A DNA stretch of 64,000 bases from Dillenia suffruticosa (taxonomy: Eukaryota; Streptophyta; Magnoliopsida; Dilleniales; Dilleniaceae), in contig JAVTVX010000035.1 of assembly GCA_033439265.1 (NCBI GenBank), forward strand, positions 6,490,001 through 6,554,000. Reading direction: 5' to 3'. The notes beneath the pieces were generated by a model. It worked only from the letters and a program-made list of their open reading frames with translations. It did no database searches and had not been told where the DNA came from. Of the stretch, positions 33,075-45,443 are shown in pieces. Position 1 is the stretch's first letter. Every line of letters starts with the position of its first letter. The position numbers and the translations under genes were made by a program.

Positions 33075-35540
33075 ACTAAGACTGGGCCTGTAAAACGTTT
33101 AATCAAAATACAAACAATTTTATTATTGGATTAATTTCAATGTCTAATTCATTATTATTTCTACATATTGATATTTTAACTAATAAAAAAAGATTTAAAA
33201 AGTTTTTTTAATCATCAAATGATAAATGATTAAGTTGTTGACCCGACGAACAAAACCTAAGCTGAGCTTCTATTGGGCCCATGCAATTGGGAGGACAGGT
33301 GTGCTCAATCAAATCCACCCTATAAATTTTTGGTCTGCAATGATCTTCATAGATAATAGGGATTCAAAGATTTCTGATATCTAGGTTAGTTTCCAGTGTG
33401 GGGTTAGCTAAATAAATCCGAAACAAATCAACTCAACAACAAAAGCATTTGACTACATCGGATTAGGGAAAAGAATTATGGTCGTGTCACATGTTGTTGA
33501 TATTCATTTGATTGATTGCCATAATGAGTAGTTTTCTCTGGTTCTAAGAGAACTTCTGACATTTTGTCTCTTTTGACTCGTTTCTGTGCATCTTATCATT
33601 TGAAATTTGATTAGCTCTAATGATGTTAGTTTGATTTTGATTTCCTTCATGTTTGACTGCTCATAATCTTTTTCTGGATAACACAAAGATAATTACTCAA
33701 AACATTGAGATTTGATTGGACCGATAAATCACTCTGTAAATAGTCTTCGAGAATCTGGAACAAATCTCCAATACCAAAAGCCCATTCCAAGAAAATGGTA
33801 CTCTGTCACCTAACCTAAATATTTCTTAGCCAATTCTATGATCACTTCACTAATACTTTTGCATCAAACCCATAAGTCAATTTTATAAAAATTCGTAAAA
33901 TTTAGGGTAATTATAGTATTATTATTTTGTGGGGGTATGGTCCCTCATGGTTTCGTGACTACCAATTGAAAGCTATTAAAGGTTTTTTTTTTTTTTTTTT
34001 TTTTTTGTCTGGGGGGTGGGGATCCAGGGAAATTGAATATGTTGGATTCTAATTTGATTAATTTAAATAAATCTTTAATTAAAAATTAGTTAAAGGATAT
34101 TAATGTAAATTACTATATTAGATTTAGTCATTTTTTTAAAAAGTTTTTGGTCGGTCAGACTTTTGTTTGGAATGGTGGGTCTTACGATGTTAGATACGGT
34201 TAGGGTTTGTTCCCGGTCCAATCCGAGAAAGTGGGCCCAGCTTGAAATTGAATGGGCCCAATGTATCAGAGCGTGAGGTCAGTCGTGATCACAAAGCGGG
34301 CCCACACGTGATTTTGAGCATCGTTCAAATGGTCGTCAAAGGAGACTTCCGAAATTAACGATAGGAGAAAAACAAGCAAACGACTAACGAGATTAACGAG
34401 AGAGTTGCACCGAATGGGCGAAGAAGACCACCCCCTCAAAACCCCAAAGATTATCTTGGTGTCTTAATTCATGTACCCTATTTTATATTTTATATTTTAT
34501 ATTTTATATTTTATATTTTATGATAATTACATAATTTATTTTTTTATTTTATAATAATGACAATTTATAATTTTATACCTATTATAAGTTATTATTTGTA
34601 TTTAATATAAATATAAAATCTTATAGTTAATTCATTAAATATTTTTATTAAAAAATACGATGTGAGATATAGAGATTTGCAATGTCTAGGCTAGGAAGTT
34701 TGGGCCAAACTCAAAAAATTATTTCGAACTCTTCTAAATTTATATGAAAAATATTATATAACATAAATATAAAATATAAAATAATAATATATACATTAAT
34801 TTTCTCAAAATATTTGAAACTCACCACGAATTAAGTTGTTTATAACTTAGCACTTGAAAAGCAAAATGAACCAAAAAAAGCTTAATATTATAAACATAAT
34901 TTTATAAAATCAAAGTTTAAACAACCGATTATTCAATTTAACTTAATAAGGGCATATATGCTTCTCTCTCAATTTTTTTACCTGATCACGAGTATTTAAA
35001 AATCTAACTAATCCAATTTAATTAATTACGGGATCCAATTTAAAATTAAATTTTTTTTATATTTATAATCGTAACCTTAGTTACAGTAGTTATAGGAAGT
35101 TTAGTGACCGGTTATTAAATTAATCCACAAATCGTTAGTGCATATGTACTGCTGCCGCACAATGAAAAATAATAATTTTTCATTTGAATTTTTAAAAAAA
35201 TTACGGTCCCTCTGACTCAAGTCCATCTGGCTGTAACTTGAAAAAGCTACCAAATGCATAACCTGCAAGGTATGCCTGCTTCCGTATTTCTTAGTGCTGG
35301 TTACTTAGCTCGTCACATTAATTCTGTAGAATGCAGTATGACATATCTCTCGACAAGTACTATTAAAAGAAAAAAACATTTTTAGGTCGTCAGTTATCAC
35401 ATTTGTTTCGAAAGGCCCGACTTAAAATTGATACCTCGTCCATGTGCCTCAGACGCCCAAAGAGTCACTCACATGTTTCATGTCCAACCATGCAAAAGAA
35501 CCAGAAAATTGGCCGAAATGAGGAAAATAGTACCATGCAA
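32300..35540. other. Intergenic region between BAS1 and LOG 3' ends
   Basis: No gene was recognised. It holds a very long CT microsatellite (32997-33069), a poly-T run (about 33986-34006), a small array of ATTTTATATT (34480-34520) and AT-rich DNA. A short degenerate segment near 34975-35115 may be another relative of the dispersed repeat. Confidence 0.5.
32997..33069. repeat. Long (CT)n microsatellite
   Basis: About 36 uninterrupted CT units, one of the two longest perfect dinucleotide runs in the window. It is likely to vary in length between individuals. Confidence 0.95.
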
Positions 35541-35546
35541 TTTATT
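35541..35546 (-). terminator. Candidate polyadenylation signal of LOG
   Basis: TTTATT on the plus strand reads AATAAA on the gene strand, about 250 bases past the LOG stop codon. It is the best canonical match close downstream. Confidence 0.4.
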
Positions 35547-35794
35547 ATGATATCATCACAAAGAGATCGATCATTCCCTAAAAATTCCCTCTCCACAAAA
35601 TATATATTTCAAACGATTTTAGGACCCCCAGTTTCAACAGTCTTACGCAAAGATTTAAATTTATAAAAGGCCTTCTCTCCTCTGCTAGAGATGTACTGTG
35701 TATGACCGACATCCAAAAAAAATAGTTTCCCCAAAACAAACCCCCCCCCCCCCACCCAACACATAAAAGAGAACATTAGCAGAAGATCGAGGTA

Positions 35795-38422
35795 TCATGT
35801 GGCAACCGGGTCCTGCACATAACATCTGTCCACATCTTCCCACACCAAGTTTGACAACACTTCATCCAGCTCCGGAACATGCTCCTAGCACACATAAAAA
35901 TACAAAAATAATATAAGAAATAATTTTATTCCATATATAACGTAAACTCATCAAAAAGAATAAAAAAAATATATTTTTCAATGGTAACTAGAGAAAAAAG
36001 TTTACTACAGTATGAATCTGCGAAATGGCAGTCGGAATAAATTTATTCAATGCTTCTCATTTATTACTTTTATGTCGTACGAAATGGCAGTACGAAAAAA
36101 TTTATTCAATGCTTCAGTGATTACTTTTATGTGGTACATTTACAAATGTCGTTGGTCTCACCGTACACAAAAGAGCCGGACCTTGTTCTCTCAAACCTCT
36201 TCGACATTTTATAAAGTTTTAATTCCAATTGTTAGAAGAGTTCATACGTAGTAACACGTTTAGGTTTGAATTAGCGCTTTCAATTGTTTAAAACTACCTT
36301 TCGACACAAAATTAAAGTGGGGTTGGGTCAATTTTACCTCAAGCTTTCTGAGGAGTTCTTTGACAGTCGGAGCAGACACAACAATTCCACGTGCCTTTTG
36401 GCTTATAAAGCCTTCATCAACGGCCTTATCCATGAAACACAACAAGGAATTATAGAATCCATCAACATTCAATAGGCCCACCTGCATAAAATATAAGGTG
36501 ACATTATTACACATACGTCAATTTTTAAATATGATACATCCCACATAACCTTGAAGAGGAAACAAAGACATATTTGACTAGGATCTGTATCTCCTATAAC
36601 ATCCTTGTCACTTTTTTGCTCCCATTCAAACGGAGATCCTCCTTGTATTCTCATTATCATGGAACACGACTATGATTGAAATCTCAAATCTCATGCTATC
36701 TGTCCATGTGAACTCAATAAAGTTTGCCACATGTTTAGATTCTATGGCATTTTTCTTATACATGCCCTTTTGGTAACAACCATAGACCAATTATTAGGAA
36801 AAAAACCTCTTTTGATTTTACATGGAAGTTCCCACAACTCAAGCCTTAACAAATGATAAATCTCAAAGATTGAGGAAACATATTCAGAGGGAAGCTTGGT
36901 TCAAATAAAAGATTCGAGTAGAATGTACTTACAGGTTTATTATGGATATTAAGCTGGGCCCAGGTAACAACTTCCAAGAGTTCTTCAAGGGTTCCATAGC
37001 CCCCTGACATTCATCGATAATGGAGAGATCAAAAAGACTAATTTAGTGAGAGACTGGGGCGAAAATACTTTTATCATGAGCTATTATAACTAATTCAGAA
37101 CACGTAAAGACTTGCACGGACTTTATACACTAACTGTTTAACAATTCAACCATTATCTCCCATAGCTGGTAAGTTGTGTCAAGCTAAAGGACATGGAGTG
37201 GTACAAAAACTGACTGAAATAAAACCATATATACCAGGGAGGGCAATGAATGCATCAGCTTGGCGTGCCATCTCAGCCTTTCTTTGATGCATGCTAGATA
37301 CAGTTTTAACTTCTCCCACAGGGGCACCAGTTAGCTGCAAACACCATTAATGAAAGATTGATCATCAGGTACCAAGCTTGTGTTTAAGTTAACTAAATGC
37401 GAGAAACTTATATAGAGTGAGTGACCAATAAGAGAAGGACCCCTAGCTATTGATTACTCAGATACCTAACCAGATGAAAAGCAAATTCACCTTTCCCATA
37501 TTTCATAGCTACAATCAATATATAACTAAGATAAGGATATTGGTGATTATGAAAAAAAAAAAAGTATTATACCTCTCTAGGTGCCAGAGTCCTTGGAATC
37601 ACCCTGCAATGCAAAGAATTTACTTAATTAAATCAGCAACTAGCTATCGTTACAAATATTGAGCTCCCAAGGCAGATTCCATCTGGCCTTTTACTTAGTA
37701 AAAACAATTTTTTTTTTTAATTTAAAAAAAGTACTTTATAAGTCATTCTGGGACCCAAATTTATTATCAGAAGTTTCTCTTCGTGGTTAAGTACAAGAAG
37801 TGCAGGTTAAAATGGGTACAAATTTTTACATCAAAAGCAGAGATTCCACTGCCTAATCACTGGCTATATCTAAAGCTTTCAACCTTTTAACTCATCAAAT
37901 GAATGGTGAGTTTTGTAGCATTTCAAAGATCAAAATGGAGTCATTTCTACTGACTTGTGCTTGGAAAAAAAAAAAAAAAACCGGCAGCTTTATATTTTAT
38001 TGCTGGCACTAAAAAAATAGTATGTATTAAGAAATGCTACTAATGACCAGAAAATAGTTCCCCGGTTTTTGGTGAGTTGGACAACAAACAGATGTGCAGT
38101 GAAATCATAATTTAAAATTACTCAAAAAATTCAATACAGTTTTTTCTTTTAATTTTATTTTCTAAAGGGAGAAAATTTTGACAGCGAGAACAAAATGTAC
38201 AAATCCCATGTCTTTTTGTAAGAGCATTTGATCCCATGATGTCAGCCTTTGAGCAAGAAAGCAGATAGCCCCTTTGTCCCTCATACTAAAATTAAGACAA
38301 TGGCATGGTTTCTGGAGAAAACAAAAAAGAGAAAAGGACAACCCATTTCCTAGAAATGAAAATTTTATATTCTTAGAAAAATGAAAAGAGAATGATGTTG
38401 AATAAAATGATGAGTGTCATTT

Positions 38423-38458
<36 letters not shown>

Positions 38459-39110
38459 AAACCCTAGAACATGACGCCCACCATCATGAACAGCCTGAGA
38501 AACAAGACCCATCAGTCCCACGCTTCCACCTCCATAAACCAAATCGATCTCTTTCTCCACCTTCACCCCACACATTGCAAATTACCCCAAAAAAAAAAAA
38601 AATCAACACGTGTCACAAATCCCACCAACATAAAAAAAAAAATTAGAACAAGATTAAATTTAATTGATCACAAAAAAACCAGAACTAGGTAAGTGACTTG
38701 CATATCAATTATCATATAAACAATAAAAAACATAAAACCACATACAAACCCAAAATAATTTAAAGGAAAAATGGGGAGAGACTATGGGCTTATAAACGGT
38801 AACACGCCTAATATGTCATGATAAATAGAGAGCACGTTTGGTTAGGTTCCCTATAAAAAATGAAAAACAACAGATTATGAAATATTAAAAATCTTTCATT
38901 TTCATTAGTTGTTATGTTCATGGAAGCAGAAAAACAAAGATCATGCAAGAAGGCTGCTCAACTGACAGCCAGGTTACAGCTAGCAATCTCTCTCTCTCTC
39001 TCTCTCTTCTCTTTTCTCTCTCGTGCCAAACATTAACCCAATACCCAATTACAAGAATAACAATCATAATCTCACGTTTGTTACACCACACCCACATACA
39101 CACTCTTTCT

Positions 39111-39173
<63 letters not shown>

Positions 39174-39647
39174 ATTCCATGACCAATGCAAAGAAAGAAG
39201 ATGAAAAAAAGGAAAAAATATCTCAACAAAAGAAATTCCGAATCAGGAGAGAAACATCGTATCAAAATTACAGACAAGTTCATTGCACTCGAATAGACAC
39301 TAAACAAATACCCCAGAAAACTTTATAGATAGGAGAAGAAAAGATAATCTATGACATCAACGAACTAATTCGGATTCTCCCAAAAGTTTTCAATTTCTTT
39401 TTCCTTTTCCGATCGAGGATGTGGCAGATGAATAGTGTAGGATTCTCAAACCCCAGAACAGACAATTTAGAAAAAAAATGAAAATAAAAAGAGAATTTGA
39501 TGAATGAGAGAAGAAACTTGAAATATTTGAGTTAATTACCAGTTCTTTGCCCAACTCAATAGCAGCTTCTGGATAGCTTGCTTTCTTTCCAGAACAACTC
39601 CCACAGAACACACAAATCCTCTTGAATCGCGACTTTGTCTCTTCCAT
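35795..39647 (-). CDS. LOG: LONELY GUY cytokinin riboside 5'-monophosphate phosphoribohydrolase (7 exons, 213 aa)
   Basis: LOG enzymes release active free-base cytokinins from their riboside monophosphates in one step, in cytosol and nucleus. Exons in order on the minus strand: 39647-39540, 38560-38463, 37603-37573, 37334-37235, 37003-36933, 36481-36338 and 35884-35795. They add to 642 bases with joining phases and GT/AG introns. The product starts [20 protein letters not shown], and contains [13 protein letters not shown], the catalytic stretch [20 protein letters not shown] and the signature PGGYGTLEE (112-120) with Arg97 and Glu120. It ends [15 protein letters not shown] plus a short tail. 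Length equals Arabidopsis LOG1 (213 aa). One small oddity is CGSCSG where most relatives have CGSSSG. The C-terminal tail differs from LOG1, so the exact paralogue is not assigned. Intron 1 carries long opposed CT and GA runs. No defects were seen. Confidence 0.96.
38424..38456. repeat. (GA)n microsatellite in LOG intron 2
   Basis: About 16 GA units begin seven bases beyond the LOG exon 2 donor on the gene strand (read as CT there), so the intron 2 start is pyrimidine-rich. Confidence 0.9.
38986..39022. repeat. CT-rich microsatellite in LOG intron 1
   Basis: A (CT)n run followed by CT-rich sequence. It faces the (GA)n run at 39112-39171 about 90 bases away, with complementary sequence. Confidence 0.85.
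39112..39171. repeat. Long (GA)n microsatellite in LOG intron 1
   Basis: About 30 uninterrupted GA units, lying within LOG intron 1. It is complementary to the CT run at 38986-39022. Confidence 0.95.
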
Positions 39648-39736
39648 CTCTCTCTCTCTCTAATGATATATATTATAAATGGGGACGAGCGTGGAGCCGG
39701 ATGTAGTGTGGAGCGAGACCGCCTTCCCAAACAATC

Positions 39737-39746
39737 ATTTATATAG
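39737..39746 (-). promoter_or_regulatory. Probable TATA box of LOG
   Basis: The gene strand reads CTATATAAAT about 90-100 bases upstream of the ATG. A start of transcription some 30 bases downstream would leave a leader of about 60 bases that ends in the CT-rich run next to the ATG. The position is right; function is inferred. Confidence 0.55.
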
Positions 39747-39754
39747 AGAAAGAG

Positions 39755-41630
39755 AACCTCGCCCCCCCCCCCCCCGGCCCACACCTTCCTTCCACTCCCC
39801 CCTCCAAAAAAAGAAGAAGAAAATTCTAGCACATTTTGACTTGTGCTAACCTATTATTTTAGTCGATTTACCTTTTTGTTTCATTTTATTTTATTTTCTA
39901 ATTATCATATTTTGTAATTAAAAAAGCTTAATCAGAGCTTTAAATGCTAATTTATGAACTTATTGAAGACAGTATATTTATATTAATTGTTATATATATA
40001 TATATCTAATATTATAATTTTAAAATAGATAGAATTAGAATTTCAAAAATAATTTTACATGGAGTATTTCTATTTTTTTATGTTAAGATACAATATTAGA
40101 AAAGAAATTAACTCTTATCTTAAAATTTTTATTTTTATATGTTAAAAAAATTAAATTAATTAACATGAAATTTAATAATTATATATAATGTATGGAAAGT
40201 ATATATATTTAAAAAAATGGAAATTTTGGGGAGCTGCTCTAGTCCATCCCACCCTTCGCCATCGTTTTGGGATTGAACCATGCGGGACGGTAGTTGCGTG
40301 CGTTTTCAGCTTCAACCATTGTGAAAAGGGTCTTCCTAGAAAATCTTCCCTCACATTCACACTCGGAGGTCTTGCTCAGAAAAAGGTTTTTTTTTTTTTT
40401 TCTGAATTAATACAAATATAACAATAATTGATTTTTCTCTATTTTGTTTTGATTTTTCTTTTTAATATACTATTTTTCTCAAATCAAAAGTGTGTAAATA
40501 AGGTAATAAGAAATAATTCTTCTTTTCCTATTTATAAACCCATTCATTCTTGGTCCTAATAACAGTACAATATAATTTTAGAATGACCGGAGACTATTTT
40601 AAAATTTTTATTAATTAAATTAATTAATTTCGTTGATAAATATACCATTAAATTATAATTATATTTTCTATTTTGTACTTGAAAATAAAAAATATTTTTG
40701 TACATAAAATTATATTTTTATATCTAGAAAAACAAATCATATTTTACCTTAGAAAAATATTCAAAACGATTTAAAATTTTTATCAAGCACAACCTAAAAC
40801 TAATCGAAATCATGGAGTTTGCTCAATACTCATTCAAATTTTGTTGGAGAGGGAGATCAATTCTAATAAAAAGAATATTATGTCTTTTGATTAAAATTTT
40901 AATTTAAATTTAAAAATAAAAAATAATTATATTAAAAGTTTTTTTTTAAAAGGGTTGGATAATAATTCAAGTTAAATTTATCGGAATATAATTTGCGGTT
41001 AATGCAGAACGAGAGAGAGAGAGAGAGAGAGAGGTAAAGAGAATTTTCTCGGAAATGGGTAGAAAAGAGTTGCAGTGGCACGTGATAATATGGGAGAATT
41101 AGAGGGACAAACGAGGTCCCATTGCAAAATTTTGGTACATATGGATGATGAGTGAGGTCAGGTCACTATGCTCTGCTTCGATGGTGAGTGAATGAATGAA
41201 CGAATGAATAAGAGAGAGAGAGAGAGGGAGGGGAGGGTTCGCAAGGGGAGGCTTGTCACCTTTATCTTTGGAAAGTGTGTGCGATGGCAATGCAAAAGGC
41301 ACTCAACATCACATTCACATAAATATACTTCATGGGGATGATTCGATGTTTTAGGCTGACATGTAATCATTGCCCTTTTCGCTTGATTTCTGCCTTTCGA
41401 CTGATTGATGTGTCCTCAAGTTTTTTCATTTCACCCAAAATAACTATGCCAAATTATAGTAGAGGCCAATAAGATGGCGCAAATTTTGGAGTTGAGGAGA
41501 GTTTGGTAATTTTGGCGTTACGGATTCTTAATTTCGGGTCGAGGAAATTTTGAACGAAATGACAAATGTGCCCCTGTTTAAAATTAAAAACAAAATGACT
41601 AAAAGCCTTTCGCCTCTCACTCCCCTTCCT
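39755..41630. other. Intergenic region upstream of LOG
   Basis: A C-rich run (39761-39776) is followed by AT-rich DNA. An unusual GC-richer island at 40225-40385 has an open minus-strand frame (reading GRPFSQWLKLKTHATTVPHG and onward) that I do not recognise. A (GA)n run lies at 41009-41033, a G-box CACGTG at 41079-41084 and another GA run at 41211-41226. No gene could be supported. Confidence 0.4.
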
Positions 41631-41640
41631 TTCTGACGCA

Positions 41641-41834
41641 GACGCGGAAATCGAGGAGACGTCCGATCAGTTCAAGTTTCGTGATCACCGACAATGTCCG
41701 GATCAACGTGAAGGCGCACACGGTGGAGATGGAGAAAGCGGTGTACAGTGATGGAGAGCCGGTTGTGACTGTGACCAGAGAGGAAGGAATTGAAGATAAT
41801 GATAGGAGGAACTTGGGAAGAAGAGGCTCAGAGG
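41641..41834 (+). other. Unrecognised possible coding exon
   Basis: This GC-richer stretch reads in one open frame as RKSRRRPISSSSFVITDNVR, then INVKAHTVEMEKAVYSDGEP, then VVTVTREEGIEDNDRRNLGR and a GT-containing possible donor after TCAGAG at 41834. The amino-acid mix (charged, balanced, no low complexity) looks like real protein. No ATG opens this frame, so it would be an internal or truncated exon. I do not recognise a family. No partner exon was found on either side. It may be a gene fragment left by duplication or by a transposon. Confidence 0.3.
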
Positions 41835-42789
41835 TTTGTGCTTGTACAGTAAAATTTCAACCCCTCACTCACCATGTTCAATTGAGTTTTGTTGCGATAT
41901 TATGGTGTGGTAATTGAGTAAGTGTAAAATTGGCCGTTTCAATTCAGAATTAGAATTGCATCTTTTCTGAACGCGTTTTTATCCTTTTAGGTTTCGACTA
42001 AAGTTGATTGGTCTGGTTTTTTCTTATGTTTCGTATCTAGTATAGTAGCTTAGTTATCATATCAAATCGGAGAGAGAGGACCTTCTCGTCGCCGTTAATG
42101 CCGTTTTGGGGGGGCCAGAAAGAGGACGGAGAAACAGGGGCCTTTTCGTCGTTTTATTTATTTATTTATTTTTGCATATAAGATCACATTTATTATTCGG
42201 ATCAAAATTTCTTGAGACCCAAAATATTAAAAGAAAAAACCTTCCTTAGTAACTTACCGAACTCTCCTCCTCAACTCTAATTTAGTATCATTTTCTCGCC
42301 TCTACTCTAATTTGGCCCAGAAACTACTCAAAGAGGAGGATTCTAATATATAATTTTATTTATCATGAATTTTAAATATAAGATAAATGCTTATGTTTAT
42401 TTTCCTTATTAAATAACGTTTAATTTTATGAATGGATTTCAATATTAAAGATAATTTCTGCATAATAATTAATCAATTTACTGAATGGTGCCATTTATGA
42501 TAATTAGTATTCCAATTTTTGATTGGTGTGACCGCAAAAATTCATTTTTTATTGAAAAAAATTGCTACAAAATGTGGAAAGGAACACTTCTATTTTGCAC
42601 TTCGGTAAAATAATTGCGATTTTTTTCTTTTTCCCAATCATCAAATAAAACATTTTCACATTTACACCGTGCAACAAATATTTTTCTCCTCTAAAAATGT
42701 GTGTATTTTTTTTTAATTGCTACTCTATAAATATAATATTTTCAAAAGTTGCCAAAAAAAAACAAAAATAAGTTGAAATCTCGTCGCTG

Positions 42790-43150
42790 TGCCGACGCTT
42801 AATCCAAAGTTGCCACGTGGGCCGAAGATGAAGCGAAAGAATTGTGGAAAGCGTCAAAGGACTGTGGACGAAGGCGAAGATAATGGGACCCATAAATGTC
42901 CGAAGAGAGACGACGCACGTGCGACGACGACGGCGGACATGAGGTCGTGACAAAACAGTAGGGGATGGGATCTGTCTGTGGCAGATTGAGACCCCTCTGT
43001 TACGTCTCTATCCCTGTCTATCTCTTCAAATCTTTTTTTCCTTTTTTTGCTTTTCGGTATTTCATTTCTTCTTCTTCTTCTTCTTCTTCCTTCCTGCTTA
43101 CCATGTTAGCCACCCTTGGATGTTTCGGAGGCAAGGACTCGGCATGGTAA
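42790..43150 (+). promoter_or_regulatory. GC-richer promoter-like island with two G-boxes
   Basis: A local rise in GC and CpG in otherwise AT-rich DNA holds two CACGTG G-boxes (42814-42819 and 42916-42921), then a pyrimidine-rich leader-like stretch with a TTC array (43069-43090). An ATG at 43104 opens MLATLGCFGGKDSAW before a GTAAAT that could be a donor. This is the layout of a plant promoter, leader and first exon, but no further exon was recognised. The other possibility is the 5' fragment of a lost gene. Confidence 0.3.
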
Positions 43151-43159
43151 ATAATAATC

Positions 43160-45398
43160 TAGGTGGGAAGGTTAAAAGATAATTTTTAAGCTTTTAAATC
43201 AAAATATTTTTAATTGAAACTAAAAATATTAACTTTTATAAATAATTATTGATTTTTAATAAAAATGATTTAAATTATTACTCTATCAATAATTTTTAGT
43301 TTATTTAATTTCAATTGAATATAATTTTTTCATACCCTTATTTGTTAAACTTTAGACAATGTTATTAGACTATCAATTTTATATTATATCATGTAAATAT
43401 GAATTTAGAGAATATAATGTTAAAGTATACAACTTGATTTTGTTTTTCCATGAAGATTTACAATAATAAATATATGCATACAGAATCTATTTTTTTTTAT
43501 TTGATCACAGTATTTGAAAATCTGATTAATCTAGTTTGAGAAGGTGTGAGATCTAATTTGCTCTCTAGTATCAATTTTTTCATTTTTAATATTCAAATTT
43601 AAGATTTTTAATCACGAAAGTTTAGTAATTTGTCCGTGGAGCCCAAGGTACATCCAGAATTTACTTACGCAATACAAAGTAATGGTTTTTTTTTTTCCCT
43701 CTTCCCCGCCATAATTATTAATTAAACATAATCTGTCCTCTCAACTAGTTGCATGAAGAGCGATTATGGAAGTGATGTTAAATCATACTTGAACTCAAGA
43801 TATTTTGATTACATTCACTTTGACTACAGATCCGACTGAAGTGCAAGAAAATATTTTATCTTTGCCCCGAAAAAAAGAAAATAAAAAAGGAAAGAAGGTT
43901 TCTTCAAAGTCTACCAATTTAGGCAACAATAGACGAGAATGATCAGCAGCTATTGCACCACGTAATACCCATGTCCATAAACAACTAGAACACCAATTTT
44001 CTTTTCTTTTTTTATATTTTGTTTTCCAAATCTTGGTACTCGTAATTTGTTTCGAGGATTAGTTTGTATGGTCTCAACATTCGACGCCCTCGAGCATAAC
44101 GAACAATGGGTAAAAAATGTTAGACTAGCACCCATTTATGTGTGAAGGCACAGTAGTACTTGCTTCTGTTTTGTCGGACATAACCTAACTCAAGATAGCC
44201 TAGAAAATAATACCTTATGATGATCTCATATGTTGTACTTTGAGACTGGAGAAATGTATGTTCTTTTGTGACTAATTGGTCAAAGATGAGGTGGTCCGAA
44301 ATGTTACAGCAACTCTTAATCCTGGTAATTAATCATAATTAAGTGATGTGGTTCATAATTGCCAGACAAATCCACGTTCCTAGTGGTTGATAGTTATGTG
44401 CGTTTGCTTCACAGAGACTCAATTAGGCTTTAATCAAGGACGAGGATCTAGATGGTTTTCCTTACCCACTTTTTTGCATTAATGATATTTTGTAAATCTT
44501 AGTCTTTTATTGTTAAATTGTGTAGATGTATCTATTATTAATTGATATTTAAATTCCATTCGATTAATTCAATTCGTATACTATGGATTCATTAAGGGTT
44601 TTGTTCTGTCAAATCTCATTTTTCTATTTTTATAATTAAAACCAAAATCTATAATTAAGAAATACAATGTTTTAGTGCTATCAATGGAGTTTGCATACGT
44701 CTTTCTAGTTGTGTATTCTAATCTTGAATGGAGTTGTGGGGCTGGGCTCATGTAAGAATGCTTTTCAATTGGTGAAATTGAGAAGTCCTGATAACAACAA
44801 ACAACAACTGCAGCAGACATTATGCAAGAATGCTTCCTAATAGACTTCAATTGTAAATGCTTTTGTGAACATGATCCGATTGTTCTTGTACTTGACTGCA
44901 ATTAAAGAGCAGTTTTTTTTTTGGGGGGGGGAATTATGGTTCGGAAACCTCATATACTTTAATTATTTTTCCTATAGACTTGGGCTGTGGTTCTACCTCA
45001 CGAGTTCAATGTATGATTCCTCGAGTTGGGAATTGTCACTTGATCTTGTTATTTTCTCAATGAAAATATATGTGCAACTTTGACCACTTAAATATTCATT
45101 TACGTCTCTTTTGGAGGTCAGATTATTAATATTTTGCAAAAATTTTAAATTTAGTATTTGAATTTAAATCTTGACGTATAATAATTTTTTGCTTGATCTT
45201 AACATTTCAGCTTACAGTGTATTAGAATTTGTGCACTTGATTTCTTGTGATTTCACAAATTGTTAGTCAACTCCGTGTGATCTTAAAGGAGTCACTTTAT
45301 TTCCCATTACTTTCGATTTATGTTATTTTATTACCTTTATAATCACTTTGACCCAAAGGTTTACTTCTTTTGAGATTTTATTAATTCTGATATATATC

Positions 45399-45443
<45 letters not shown>

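Noticed and set aside
39023-39328. Plus- and minus-strand frames over the GA run
   Set aside because: They are open only because the dinucleotide repeat has no stops, and the region is LOG intron 1.
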